Assembly: GCF_027925445.1 (NCBI RefSeq)
Contig: NZ_AP027149.1
Coordinates: 3,484,501-3,548,500 of the forward strand
Length of the DNA: 64,000 nucleotides
Reading direction: 5' to 3'
Source of the DNA: Methylocystis bryophila
Lineage (GTDB): Bacteria > Pseudomonadota > Alphaproteobacteria > Rhizobiales > Beijerinckiaceae
The position numbers and the translations under genes are program-made. Under the pieces are notes generated by a model that saw nothing but the letters and a program-made list of their open reading frames with translations, had not been told where the DNA came from and did not search any database. Of the stretch, positions 45,292 to 54,314 are shown one piece after another (the first letter of the stretch is position 1; each line of letters opens with the position of its first letter).

Positions 45292-46020
45292 TCACATGGC
45301 GCGCTCTCCCGAGCCTGAGACGAGCGCCGGCTTCTCCCGATAAAGGGCTGGAAACAAGCGCTTGAGCGCGGCGATCTTCGGCAGATCGTTGTAGACGATA
45401 TAAGGATGATCGGGATTTCGCTCGAGAAAATCCTGATGATAGGATTCTGCCGGGAAGAAGCTCTTGCCCGGCTCGAGCGTCGTGGCGATCGGCGCGGGGA
45501 AGACCGCCGCGGCGTCGAGCTGCGTCAGATAGGCCCTGGCGATGTGCGCTTGCTCGTCGCTCTGCGGGAAGATCGCGGATCGATACTGGCGTCCGGTGTC
45601 CGGCCCCTGGCGGTCCAACTCCGTGGGATCGTGGACGACCGAGAAGAAGATCTGCAGGATCTTTCCGTAGCTGATCTTTGCCGGATCGAAGCTGATGCGC
45701 ACGGCTTCAGCGTGTCCCGTGTCGCCGCGACCGACCACCGTGTAATGCGCGGTCGTCTTGTCGCCTCCCGCGTAGCCGGAGACCGCGCCGGTCACCCCCG
45801 CGACGTGCTGGAAGACGCCCTGCACGCCCCAGAAGCAGCCGCCGGCAAGCACAGCCGTCTCGCTCGTCGCCTTTGGAGCTTCTCCCGCGGCCACAGGCGC
45901 GGGCAGCGCACGGGACGGTTCCGCGTCGCTGGGCGCCGGGCTCGCGGCGAGGACGCTCGCCGCCACGGCGAGAATGCAAATCCCCTTCCCCGCGACCCGG
46001 CGAAAGCATCTGCTGGTCAT
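45292..46020 (-). CDS. msrA: Peptide methionine sulfoxide reductase A, exported form
   Basis: 242 residues from the ATG at 46020, with AGGAAGGAGAGACC upstream. A signal peptide (KGICILAVAASVLAASPAPS) precedes the MsrA domain: ETAVLAGGCFWGVQGVFQHV with the catalytic GCFW motif, VSGYAGGDKTTAHYTVVGRG, HAEAVRISFDPAKISYGKIL, and QYRSAIF. It reduces the S-epimer of methionine sulfoxide. It follows msrB by about 65 bases on the same strand, and both are exported, giving a periplasmic repair pair. The long frame upstream to 46284 is not used. Confidence 0.92.
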   Translation of the reverse strand: MTSRCFRRVAGKGICILAVAASVLAASPAPSDAEPSRALPAPVAAGEAPKATSETAVLAGGCFWGVQGVFQHVAGVTGAVSGYAGGDKTTAHYTVVGRGDTGHAEAVRISFDPAKISYGKILQIFFSVVHDPTELDRQGPDTGRQYRSAIFPQSDEQAHIARAYLTQLDAAAVFPAPIATTLEPGKSFFPAESYHQDFLERNPDHPYIVYNDLPKIAALKRLFPALYREKPALVSGSGERAM

Positions 46021-46085
46021 GGTCTCTCCTTCCTCTTTTTCCTCTTTGGCGGTCTCGAGCGGGTCGAAAAGCTCGAGCCCAGGCC

Positions 46086-46565
46086 TCAAGCCCCGGCCGG
46101 TTTGAAGACGAGCGCGACGCCGTTCATGCAGTAGCGGAGCCCGGTCGGCGGGGGACCGTCGTCGAAGACATGCCCGAGATGACCGCCGCAGCGTCGGCAA
46201 TGCGCCGAAGTGCGCAGCATGCCGAAGGAGCGGTCGGACTCCGTGCCGACGGCGCCGTCGAGCGGTCGCCAGAAGCTGGGCCAACCCGTGCCGCTGTCAA
46301 ATTTCGTTTCGGAGGAGAAGAGATCTCGCCCGCATCCTGCGCAGGCGAAGACGCCGGGACGATGCTCGTTCAAGAGCGGGCTCGTGAAGGGCCGCTCCGT
46401 GCCGGCCTGTCGCAGCACGTCGAATTGCTCGGGGCTGAGCATTTTTCGCCACCCGGCCTCGGTGCGCTCGACCTCGAGCCTCTCCCCTGCCCGCAACGCC
46501 CTTGGCCCGGTGATCCAGAATAGGCTCCCACTCACAGAAAGAAGCATCTTGCGGCGCGTCGTCAT
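46086..46565 (-). CDS. msrB: Peptide methionine sulfoxide reductase B, exported form
   Basis: 159 residues. The N-terminus MTTRRKMLLSVSGSLFWITG looks like a Tat or Sec signal. The MsrB domain has two zinc CxxC pairs (CAGCGRDLF and HCRRCGGHLGHVF), FDSGTGWPSFWRPLDGAV, and the catalytic Cys in GLRYCMNGVALVF. It reduces the R-epimer of methionine sulfoxide, complementing the adjacent MsrA. No thioredoxin-like or DsbD-like electron donor is next to them. Confidence 0.93.
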   Translation of the reverse strand: MTTRRKMLLSVSGSLFWITGPRALRAGERLEVERTEAGWRKMLSPEQFDVLRQAGTERPFTSPLLNEHRPGVFACAGCGRDLFSSETKFDSGTGWPSFWRPLDGAVGTESDRSFGMLRTSAHCRRCGGHLGHVFDDGPPPTGLRYCMNGVALVFKPAGA

Positions 46566-46967
46566 CTCGGCCTCCAGGCTCGTCAGGATCGGCTTCGAAA
46601 GAGACTTCGCGATCGCCAGGCCGGGCGTTACACGGCAGAGACAACGACCGAACGGGCGTCTCCTTGCTACGTTCTAGCTATGAAAAGGAGCGCTTCGCTT
46701 CGGCGCGCATCTTGCGTCGCGTCGAGCCGGCGTGACAAACTCGATCGATTGATGACGTTCTGCAATTTCCACATTGCAGAGTCCCGCGGCTGTCCTTTCG
46801 CTGGATCACGACACATATTCAAATTTGTAAGCTGCCCATCAAAGCGATGACGTAGTGAAGCGCATCGCATAGATTCAAACGGCGCGACGATGGGAGCGCC
46901 GAGTCGCGTTAGCCTGTGAGCCGGCGCTCGTGTCGAGATCCGGTTCGAGGACGGGAAAGCGGTCACG
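46566..46967. other. Divergent intergenic region between msrB and prkA
   Basis: About 400 bases that must carry the promoters of msrB-msrA and of prkA-yeaH-spoVR. The stretch 46741-46870 is richer in A and T than its surroundings (ACACATATTCAAATTTGTAA). I found no confident sigma-factor motif, repeat or small gene. Confidence 0.4.
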
Positions 46968-48911
46968 ATGACAAACACTCAGCTTCTCGCCGACTTCGCT
47001 CAATCCTATCGGGAGCGCCAACCGACAGAGATGTCGCTCGAGGCTTATCTTGATCTGTGCCGTAACGATCCCGGAGCCTATGCGACCGCGGCCGAGCGGA
47101 TATTGAAGGCGATCGGCGAGCCGGCGCTCATCGACACCTCGAAGGATGCGCGGCTCGGCCGCATCTTTATGAACCGGACCATCCGCGTTTATCCGGCCTT
47201 TAGCGAATTCTTCGGGATGGAAGAAACGATCGAACGCATCGTCAGCTTCTTCCGTCACGCCGCGCAGGGTCTCGAGGAGCGCCGACAGATTCTTTATCTG
47301 CTCGGTCCGGTCGGCGGCGGCAAATCGTCGCTGGCCGAGCGGCTCAAAGCGCTCATGGAGGTCAATCCGATCTACGTGCTGAAGGCGGGGCAAGAGATCA
47401 GCCCGGTTTTCGAAAGCCCGCTCAGCCTCTTCAATCCGGCCGACACCGGACAGATTTTGGAGGAGCGCTACGGCATCCCGCGGCGCCGGCTTGGCGCGCC
47501 GATGAGCCCTTGGTGCCTCAAGCGATTGGACGAATTCGGCGGCGAGATCGCGAAGTTTACCGTGGTGAAACTTTCGCCCTCTCGCCTTCGTCAAATCGCC
47601 GTCGCCAAGACCGAGCCCGGCGACGAGAACAATCAGGATATCTCGTCGCTTGTCGGCAAGGTGGACATTCGTAAGTTAGAAGCGCATGCGCAAGCGGACC
47701 CCGACGCCTACAGCTACTCGGGAGGCCTCAACCGCGCGAACCAGGGCCTCCTCGAATTCGTGGAGATGTTCAAGGCGCCGATCAAAATGCTTCATCCGCT
47801 CCTGACGGCCACCCAGGAGGGCAATTACATCGGCACGGAGAACATCGGCGCCATTCCCTTCTCCGGCGTCGTCCTGGCGCATTCGAACGAGGCGGAATGG
47901 CAAGCTTTCAAGGCCAACCGAAATAATGAAGCCTTCGTCGACCGCATTTACGTGATCAAGGTGCCCTACTGCCTGCGCGTGACCGAGGAGCAGCATATCT
48001 ATGAAAAGCTGCTGAAGGGCTCCGAGCTTGCGGAAGCGAGCTGCGCCCCGCACACCTTGGAGATATTGGCGCGGTTTTCCGTCCTCTCGCGGCTGATCCC
48101 GCACGCAAATTCGACCCTCTTCTCGAAAATGCGGGTCTACGACGGCGAAAGCCTGCGCGAGATCGAGCCGCGTGCGCGAAGCGTCATGGAGTATCGAGAA
48201 GCGGCCGGCATGGACGAGGGCATGACGGGACTTTCCACGCGCTTCGCTTTCAAGGTTTTAGCCGCAACCTTCAACCACGACACCGTGGAGATCGCGGCGG
48301 ATCCCGTCCATCTCATGTATGTGCTCGAGCAGTCGCTCAAGCGCGAGCAGCTTCCCGCGGAAACGGAGCAGCGCTACCTGGAGTTCATCAAGGCCGACCT
48401 TGCGCCGCGCTATGCGGAATTCATTGGCAAGGAGATTCAGAAAGCCTATCTCGAATCCTATCAGGATTACGGCCAGAACCTGTTCGATCGATACATTGAC
48501 TATGCCGACGCATGGATCGAAGACCAGGATTTCAAGGATCCGGACACGGGACAATTGCTGGATCGGGAGCTGTTGAATCAGGAGCTGACGAAGATCGAGA
48601 AACCCGCTGGAATCTCGAATCCTAAGGATTTTCGAAACGAGGTGGTCAAATTCGCCTTGCGTTGGCGCGCCTCCAACAAGGGTCGCAACCCTTCCTGGGC
48701 GAGCTATGAGAAAATTCGCGAGGTGATCGAGAAAAGAATGTTCTCACAAGTCGAGGATCTCTTGCCCGTCATCAGCTTCGCCACAAAAAAGGACACCGAG
48801 ACAGAGAACAAGCATGGCGAATTCGTCAGTCGAATGGTCGCGCGTGGATACACCGAGCGCCAGGTGCGGCGCCTCGTGGAGTGGTACATGCGCGTCAAAC
48901 AAGCGAATTAA
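46968..48911 (+). CDS. prkA: PrkA/YeaG-type AAA+ serine protein kinase
   Basis: 647 residues. The N-terminal AAA+ PrkA domain has Walker A LLGPVGGGKSSLAERL and EEIGAIPFSG-type sensor context (GTENIGAIPFSGVVLAHSNE); the C-terminal PrkA kinase-like part includes DKLYVIKVP-like DRIYVIKVPYCLRVTEEQ. PrkA was described as a serine kinase; in enteric bacteria the YeaG protein acts in nitrogen starvation and stationary-phase stress. It is followed by yeaH- and spoVR-like genes, a widespread stress operon. The ATG at 46968 is preceded by a modest GGGAAAGCGG. Confidence 0.93.
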   Translation: MTNTQLLADFAQSYRERQPTEMSLEAYLDLCRNDPGAYATAAERILKAIGEPALIDTSKDARLGRIFMNRTIRVYPAFSEFFGMEETIERIVSFFRHAAQGLEERRQILYLLGPVGGGKSSLAERLKALMEVNPIYVLKAGQEISPVFESPLSLFNPADTGQILEERYGIPRRRLGAPMSPWCLKRLDEFGGEIAKFTVVKLSPSRLRQIAVAKTEPGDENNQDISSLVGKVDIRKLEAHAQADPDAYSYSGGLNRANQGLLEFVEMFKAPIKMLHPLLTATQEGNYIGTENIGAIPFSGVVLAHSNEAEWQAFKANRNNEAFVDRIYVIKVPYCLRVTEEQHIYEKLLKGSELAEASCAPHTLEILARFSVLSRLIPHANSTLFSKMRVYDGESLREIEPRARSVMEYREAAGMDEGMTGLSTRFAFKVLAATFNHDTVEIAADPVHLMYVLEQSLKREQLPAETEQRYLEFIKADLAPRYAEFIGKEIQKAYLESYQDYGQNLFDRYIDYADAWIEDQDFKDPDTGQLLDRELLNQELTKIEKPAGISNPKDFRNEVVKFALRWRASNKGRNPSWASYEKIREVIEKRMFSQVEDLLPVISFATKKDTETENKHGEFVSRMVARGYTERQVRRLVEWYMRVKQAN

Positions 48912-48968
48912 TCGGGATGCGGCGACGGGGAGCCGCGACTGTGCAGGCGCCGATCTATGAAGGACACG

Positions 48969-50270
48969 ATGCGCATTGTCGACCGCCGGCTGAACCCACA
49001 GGGCAAGAGCTTTGAAAATCGTCAGCGCTTCCTTCGGCGGGTGAAGGACGCTCTCGAGCGCGCGGTGCGCGAGGCCAGCCGCGACCGGGCCATCGGCGAC
49101 CTCGAGAAGGCAGGCGAGATCGCGATCCCCGCGAAAGGGGCGCGAGAGCCGGTTTTCTCCCATACGCAAGGCGCCAGTCGCGATCTGATCCTTCCCGGCA
49201 ATCGAGAATATGTCGAGGGCGACCTCATCGACCGCCCGAGCGGCGGCGAGGGAGGCGGCGCCGGTCCCGGTCTCGGCGGGCAAGGAGGAGAGGACAGCTT
49301 TCGCTTCATGCTCACGCGAGAAGAGTTTCTGAGCATTTTCCTGGATGATTTGGAACTGCCTCAGCTCGTCAAACGGCGGCTCTTTGGCGCGGAGGCGCAC
49401 GGGATTCGACGCGCGGGCCATACGAAGACCGGCGCCCCGGCGAACCTCTCGCTCGGACGAACCATGGAGATGTCACTCGCGCGCCGCATCGCCTTGAGAA
49501 GGCCGCGAGGCCACACGATCGAGCGGCTGGAGCAAGAGCTCGCGGCGGCGGAGGCGCAAGGAGAGCAGGTCGATCGGATTCAAAGAGAGCTGGAGGCCGC
49601 CCGCGAGCGACGCGTTCGCATCCCCTACCTTGACCCCGTCGATTTACGTTTCCGCCGCTTTGAGCGCTTTCCGAAGCCGGTCGCGCAAGCCGTCATGTTC
49701 TGCCTGATGGATGTCTCTGGTTCGATGACAGAACATATGAAGGACCTGGCGAAACGCTTCTTCATGTTGTTGCATGTGTTCCTCACACGCCGCTATGAGC
49801 GCGTCGAGCTGGTTTTCATCCGGCACACGGACAAGGCCCAGGAGGTGGACGAGGAGACGTTCTTTCGCTCCACCGAAACCGGCGGCACGTCCGTCTCGTC
49901 GGCCCTGATTGAAATGGCCCGCATCATCCAGGATCGCTTCGATCCGGCGAATTGGAACATCTACGCCGCGCAGGCCTCCGACGGCGACAATTTCCCGAGC
50001 GATAACGGACCGACGCTGGCCTTGCTGCAAGAGACGATCCTGCCGCTATGCCAGTATTACGCCTATGTCGAGGTCGCTCCTCCCAACGTCGACACCTCCG
50101 GCTCCGCAGGACAAGAAAGCCAAAGCTCCTTGTGGTTGACCTATGCGAAGCTGCGAAGTGAAAAGACCATCTTCCAGATGCGGCGTGTCGCGCGTCGCGA
50201 CCATATCTATCCGGTGTTCCGACGACTGTTTCAGCGCCGCCAGGTCAGCGCCGAGGAGGCCTCGGGATGA
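48969..50270 (+). CDS. yeaH: YeaH/YhbH family protein (VWA-like)
   Basis: About 433 residues. I prefer the ATG at 48969 (MRIVDRRLNPQGKSFENRQR) over 48957 because GAAGGACACG then forms the ribosome-binding site and the protein begins like YeaH. A glycine-rich linker (GGEGGGAGPGLGGQGG) is followed by a C-terminal von Willebrand A-like fold with the MIDAS-type motif MDVSGSM. The partner of PrkA in the YeaG-YeaH-SpoVR system; exact chemistry unknown. It overlaps spoVR by four bases. Confidence 0.92.
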   Translation: MRIVDRRLNPQGKSFENRQRFLRRVKDALERAVREASRDRAIGDLEKAGEIAIPAKGAREPVFSHTQGASRDLILPGNREYVEGDLIDRPSGGEGGGAGPGLGGQGGEDSFRFMLTREEFLSIFLDDLELPQLVKRRLFGAEAHGIRRAGHTKTGAPANLSLGRTMEMSLARRIALRRPRGHTIERLEQELAAAEAQGEQVDRIQRELEAARERRVRIPYLDPVDLRFRRFERFPKPVAQAVMFCLMDVSGSMTEHMKDLAKRFFMLLHVFLTRRYERVELVFIRHTDKAQEVDEETFFRSTETGGTSVSSALIEMARIIQDRFDPANWNIYAAQASDGDNFPSDNGPTLALLQETILPLCQYYAYVEVAPPNVDTSGSAGQESQSSLWLTYAKLRSEKTIFQMRRVARRDHIYPVFRRLFQRRQVSAEEASG

Positions 50271-51793
50271 CAGACGATCGACTTTTGTTTGAGGGAAATG
50301 ATTGGGATTTCAGGACGATTCAGCGGATTCACGACGCCGTTGCCAAGATTGCAGGCGATGAGCTTGGTCTCGACACATTTCCAAATCAAATCGAAGTGAT
50401 CACAGCCGAGCAAATGCTCGACGCTTATGCGTCGACGGGCATGCCTATATTTTATCGTCACTGGTCATTTGGTAAGCATTTCGTGCAGCACGCGGACATA
50501 TATCGTAGCGGATTGCAAGATCTTGCCTATGAGATCGTTATCAATTCAAGCCCTTGTATAAGCTATATCATGGAAGAGAACACTGCCACCATGCAGGCTC
50601 TCGTCATCTCCCACGCAGCTTTTGGGCACAATCACTTCTTCAAGAACAATTATCAGTTCCGCCAATGGACGGATCCCGCCGGAATTCTGGATTATCTCAC
50701 CTACGCCAGAGGTTACATCGCGAAATGCGAGGAACGCTACGGCGAAATGGAGGTGGAGCGCCTGCTCGACGCCGCGCATTGCCTGAGGCCGCAAGGGGTG
50801 CAGCATTATCCGCGCAAGAGGGCGCTGGATTTACGTTCCGAGGAAAAGCGGGACCGCGACCGCATGCAGGAGCGGGAGCGTCTCTATAACGACCTGTGGC
50901 GAACCGTCCCCAGGCCTTCACGTCAAGTCGCGCGCAAGCCGCTGGATCGGCAGCGCGCGATGCTCAGCCTCCCGCAAGAAAACATCCTCTATTTTCTCGA
51001 AAAGTTCGCGCCGAGACTGCAGCCGTGGCAGCGTGAGGTGCTGCGCATCGTTAGGCTGATCGCCCAGTACTTCTACCCGCAGATGCAGACCAAGGTCATG
51101 AATGAAGGCTGCGCAACCTACTGCCATTACCGCATCATGACCACGCTGCACGAGACAGGGCAGATCAGCGACGGGAGCTTTTTCGAATTTCTGCGATCGC
51201 ACACCAACTCCATCCGTCAACCGACCTGCTACGACCCCGTCTACAGGGGGATCAATCCCTATGCGCTCGGCTTCGACATGATGAGCGACATCGCTCGCAT
51301 CGTGCGCCAGCCGACGGAAGAGGATCGCGCGTGGTTTCCCGAGATCGCCGGGAAAAGCGACGAGATGGCGGTGCTTCGCGACATCTGGGCCAATTACCGA
51401 GACGAGAGCTTCATCAGCCAGTTCTTGAGCCCGACCCTCATGCGCAAGTGGCGGCTCTTTCACATCGTCGATGAGGAGGACGCGCCGAAATTGGAGGTGA
51501 CGGCAATCCATAATGAGCGCGGCTATCACGACCTCAGGCGGAGCCTCGCCGCGGAATACGAGGTCGGTCGCCAAATTCCCGACATCCAAGTCGTGGATGT
51601 GGATCTGAGCGGCAACCGCAAGCTCATCATGCATCATCGGGTGGTCGAGGGCAGGCTTCTGGAGATCGGCGCCGCGTCCCTCGTCCTCAAGCACCTCGCC
51701 GACATATGGGGATATGAGGTTTTGCTCGAGGAGATCGACGCGGCCACCGAACAGGTCATAAAATCGCATCTGGCGTCGCCAGCGCCGCGTTAG
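50267..51793 (+). CDS. SpoVR family protein
   Basis: 508 residues, the usual SpoVR length. GMPIFYRHWSFGKHF, MEENTATMQALVISHAAFGH, HNHFFKNNYQFRQWTD, VMNEGCATYCHYRIMTTLHE and NPYALGFDMM are the conserved blocks, rich in His and Glu as though for a metal site. The start lies in an ATGA overlap with yeaH, so translation is coupled. In Bacillus SpoVR affects spore cortex; in proteobacteria the prkA-yeaH-spoVR set is linked to starvation and stress. The first 300 bases are clearly less GC-rich than the rest of the operon. Confidence 0.93.
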   Translation: MTDDRLLFEGNDWDFRTIQRIHDAVAKIAGDELGLDTFPNQIEVITAEQMLDAYASTGMPIFYRHWSFGKHFVQHADIYRSGLQDLAYEIVINSSPCISYIMEENTATMQALVISHAAFGHNHFFKNNYQFRQWTDPAGILDYLTYARGYIAKCEERYGEMEVERLLDAAHCLRPQGVQHYPRKRALDLRSEEKRDRDRMQERERLYNDLWRTVPRPSRQVARKPLDRQRAMLSLPQENILYFLEKFAPRLQPWQREVLRIVRLIAQYFYPQMQTKVMNEGCATYCHYRIMTTLHETGQISDGSFFEFLRSHTNSIRQPTCYDPVYRGINPYALGFDMMSDIARIVRQPTEEDRAWFPEIAGKSDEMAVLRDIWANYRDESFISQFLSPTLMRKWRLFHIVDEEDAPKLEVTAIHNERGYHDLRRSLAAEYEVGRQIPDIQVVDVDLSGNRKLIMHHRVVEGRLLEIGAASLVLKHLADIWGYEVLLEEIDAATEQVIKSHLASPAPR

Positions 51794-51908
51794 CGCCTTG
51801 TTGGTAAGGCGACCTCAGATGTTGGCCTCGAGCCTATGGCAAAGGTTCCGGAGCGGACTATGTTAAGGCTGCCGCCAGCGTTGGCGCGGGCGCATTCAAG
51901 AGGCGACC

Positions 51909-52293
51909 ATGCACGTCACAATCGAAGCCGCCGGAGCCGCTATTCAGGCCGCACGCAAACGAGCCATGGAACTCAAGACCGAGCATGGACGCGGCTTGGG
52001 TCGGCAGCATCGACATCGCCATCAAGAAAGCCAGGACCGCCGTCTTCTTTGGTATGCCGACAGGCCAGATCGGCGCATTGTCGCAACCGGGAGGCTCCCT
52101 TTTCGGAATTGAACATTCCAATGGCGGCCTCATAACTTTTCCCGGCGGCCTTCCCATCGTCGACGAAGCGGGGGTGCTCATCGGAGCAATCGGCGTGAGC
52201 GGCAGCACGGTCGAAAACGATCACGCGGTCGCACAGGCCGGCGTCAGCGTCGTCGGGGTCAGCGACCTGCCGGCGCATCCCTGGCGCACTTGA
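51909..52293 (+). pseudogene. Decayed GlcG/HbpS-family gene with internal deletion
   Basis: The ATG at 51909 has AAGAGGCGACC upstream and begins MHVTIEAAGAAIQAARKRAM, a normal GlcG/HbpS N-terminus. After ELKT the frame departs from the family. The rest resumes in another frame at 51985: MDAAWVGSIDIAIKKARTAV, FGMPTGQIG, LPIVDEAGVLIGAIGVSGST, ending WRT. The segment that should hold the VxVVDxGGxLxAFxR strand, roughly 17-20 codons, is missing at about 51982. So one deletion both removed core residues and shifted the frame. The intact family binds haem or related small molecules. Confidence 0.8.
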
Positions 52294-52311
52294 GTCTCCA
52301 AGCGCGCTGTC

Positions 52312-53547
52312 CTACTCGCCGCGGCGGTCCGTCAGCGTCTCCAGAAAGGCCGTGATCGCGTCGATCTCCTCATCGCTGAGACGAGGCTTCTGGCCGGGCT
52401 TGCGGTCGTAGGGGACTTCCTTGACATTGACGTTGGCGCGGAATTTCGCGGGCAGATCGTCGAATTTCTGCACCTTGCCCTTCGCATCCTTGGGGTACCA
52501 GCGCTCGGGATTGGTGTCGCGCGTCGCGTAAAAGGCGACGGCGTCGCGCAATGTCTTCATCGATCCGTTGTGGAGATAGGGCGCGGTCAGCGCGACATTG
52601 CGCAGGCTCGGGACCTTGAAGGCGCCGCAGACGCTCTCGACGTCGAAATGCTTCGGCGCGAGGGCGGCGAGCCCCTCGCGCTTGCAGAGACCGAGATCGA
52701 AGCTCTTCGGATCACCGTTGGCGGGAATGGCGTGGTTGCGCGGCGCGCCGAGCGAATCATAGGTGAAGTCCGTGAAGAGCCAGTCGGAAGGCTCCTTCGA
52801 CTCTTCCTTGCCGTCGTGACAGGCGAGGCAATTGCCTTTTTTCTTGTCCTTGAACAGCTCAAAACCCTTCGCCTCCTGCGGCGTGAACTGCGCCTTGCCG
52901 CGCAGCACCTCGTCGAAACGCGAGGAGAAGGGACGAAAGACCTCGGTGCGCTCGAAGGCGGCGATCGCCTGAGTCAGGCGATCGAACGCCTTGTTGGGAT
53001 CGTCGAAGACATTCGCGCCGAAGACTTCGCGCATGAGCGGCGCGTAAGGACCGTTCTTCACCTTCTCGACGACGGCGGCCTTGGAGGGATTGGCCATCTC
53101 GACCGGATTGAGCAGCGGGCCGCCCGCCTGCTCCTCGAGATCTGCTGCGCGGCCGTCGCGGAACTGCCCGCCCGCGGGAGTCTTCTCCATGCGGCCGGTT
53201 GTCTCATCCTCCTTATCGATGAAGCCGAAGGGCGGCGCGAAGGCGGCATAGGTGAGCCCCGGCGGCTTGCGCACGCCAAACGAGCCCGGCGGCGCGCCCG
53301 CGGCCACGGCCGCGATCGACGAACCGTTTGTCCCTGAAAAGGCGCGCGCGGGATCGTGACAAGAGGCGCAAGCGACGCCTTGAGGCTCGGAAAGACTCTT
53401 GTCGGAAAATAGCAGCGCGCCCAGTTTCTCGATCGGCAGCTGCGCGCTCTGAGCAGCGACGGCTGCGGAGGCGAGGCAAAGGCTCGCCCAGCAGCAGGCG
53501 GCGAGGAGCAGAAATGCGAAGCGAGCTTTTGGCGACGACGCCATCAT
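52312..53547 (-). CDS. Di-haem cytochrome c peroxidase/MauG-family protein
   Basis: 411 residues from the ATG at 53547. A signal peptide (FAFLLLAACCWASLCLASAA) leads to two haem c sites: CASCHDPARAF and CLACHDGKEES. Conserved CCP blocks follow: VPSLRNVALTAPYLHNGSMK with the usual LRN...YFHDG-like segment, and LSDEEIDAITAFLETL at the end. It probably reduces hydrogen peroxide in the periplasm or carries out MauG-like oxidation. The second site spacing and the ALAPKHFDVESVCGAFK segment fit the shorter CCP-like branch. No mau genes are present. Confidence 0.88.
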   Translation of the reverse strand: MMASSPKARFAFLLLAACCWASLCLASAAVAAQSAQLPIEKLGALLFSDKSLSEPQGVACASCHDPARAFSGTNGSSIAAVAAGAPPGSFGVRKPPGLTYAAFAPPFGFIDKEDETTGRMEKTPAGGQFRDGRAADLEEQAGGPLLNPVEMANPSKAAVVEKVKNGPYAPLMREVFGANVFDDPNKAFDRLTQAIAAFERTEVFRPFSSRFDEVLRGKAQFTPQEAKGFELFKDKKKGNCLACHDGKEESKEPSDWLFTDFTYDSLGAPRNHAIPANGDPKSFDLGLCKREGLAALAPKHFDVESVCGAFKVPSLRNVALTAPYLHNGSMKTLRDAVAFYATRDTNPERWYPKDAKGKVQKFDDLPAKFRANVNVKEVPYDRKPGQKPRLSDEEIDAITAFLETLTDRRGE

Positions 53548-53675
53548 CTGTCCGTGACTGTGGCTTCCTGCGGGCGGCAACGAGCGGCCAGCCTTTTATC
53601 AATAGGAAGCGCCGACGAGCCTCGTCAAACCCGTTTTTTTGGAGAAATTCCAGATTGCATAAGAGGATGGGATTA

Positions 53676-53772
53676 GCGCGCGTCCCGCTCGAGCGATAGG
53701 AATTGCGCCACATCAAAAACTCAGAGCATGTTCCGGAAAACCACTTCGCGCATTTCCGGAACATGCTCTGAA
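53676..53772. repeat. Dispersed palindromic modules
   Basis: CCCGCTCGAGCGATAGGAAT is a shortened module 2, and AGAGCATGTTCCGGAAAACC with CATTTCCGGAACATGCTCT is module 3 of the family seen at 44549-44726. The second palindrome has a 14-base arm, GAGCATGTTCCGGA, nearly perfect. Confidence 0.65.
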
Positions 53773-53820
53773 GTCGGCGAGCGCGGAAACGCTCATGCGC
53801 GCGACGCTGCGCGAAAGGCG

Positions 53821-54309
53821 ATGAGGATGAAGACACTATTGGCGCTGGCTCTCATCTTCGCGACCTCCGCTGCCGTGGCGCAGGAAAAGCTCAAAATCGC
53901 TTTTTTCGGCTTCGAGATGATCAGCACGTCGGACACGCCGGCGAGCGAGGCCGAGCGTCTTCGTCTCGCGCGTCTCGACATCGTGTTCGAGGAGATGTTG
54001 AAAGCCTCGGGCCGCTTTGAGATCACGCCCATTCCCGAGGAGCTTGCGGCGAAGATCGCCAGAGAGATCAAATTCTCGACCTGCAACGCCTGCGAGGTCG
54101 AATTCGCGCGCGAGATCGGCGCCGATGTTGCAGCATTTGGCACGGTGCAGAAGGTGAGCAATCTCATTCTCAACGAGAACCTCTACATGCGGCGCGCGGA
54201 TGGCGCGCCCTTCTTCGCCCACAGCGTCGACATCCGAGGCAACACCGACGAATCCTGGGAGCGCGGGCTGCGCTACATGCTGAAGAACCACCTTTTCGTA
54301 GGACGCTAA
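53821..54309 (+). CDS. Exported DUF2380-family protein
   Basis: 162 residues from the ATG at 53821 with GAAAGG upstream. The signal peptide is LLALALIFATSAAVAQEKLK. The mature part begins IAFFGFEMISTSDTPA and has FSTCNACEVEFAREIGADVA, AFGTVQKVSNLILNENLYMR and DIRGNTDESWERGLRYML. It resembles DUF2380/DUF3280 proteins, predicted periplasmic with a TolB/CsgG-like N-terminal fold. The CNAC pair could bind metal or form a disulfide. The role is unknown. It is five bases upstream of mutM. Confidence 0.75.
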   Translation: MRMKTLLALALIFATSAAVAQEKLKIAFFGFEMISTSDTPASEAERLRLARLDIVFEEMLKASGRFEITPIPEELAAKIAREIKFSTCNACEVEFAREIGADVAAFGTVQKVSNLILNENLYMRRADGAPFFAHSVDIRGNTDESWERGLRYMLKNHLFVGR

Positions 54310-54314
54310 AGCGC

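Noticed and set aside
51836..52208. Alternative frames that avoid a break in the GlcG-like gene
   Set aside because: None joins the N-terminal and C-terminal family blocks, which lie in different frames on either side of about 51982.
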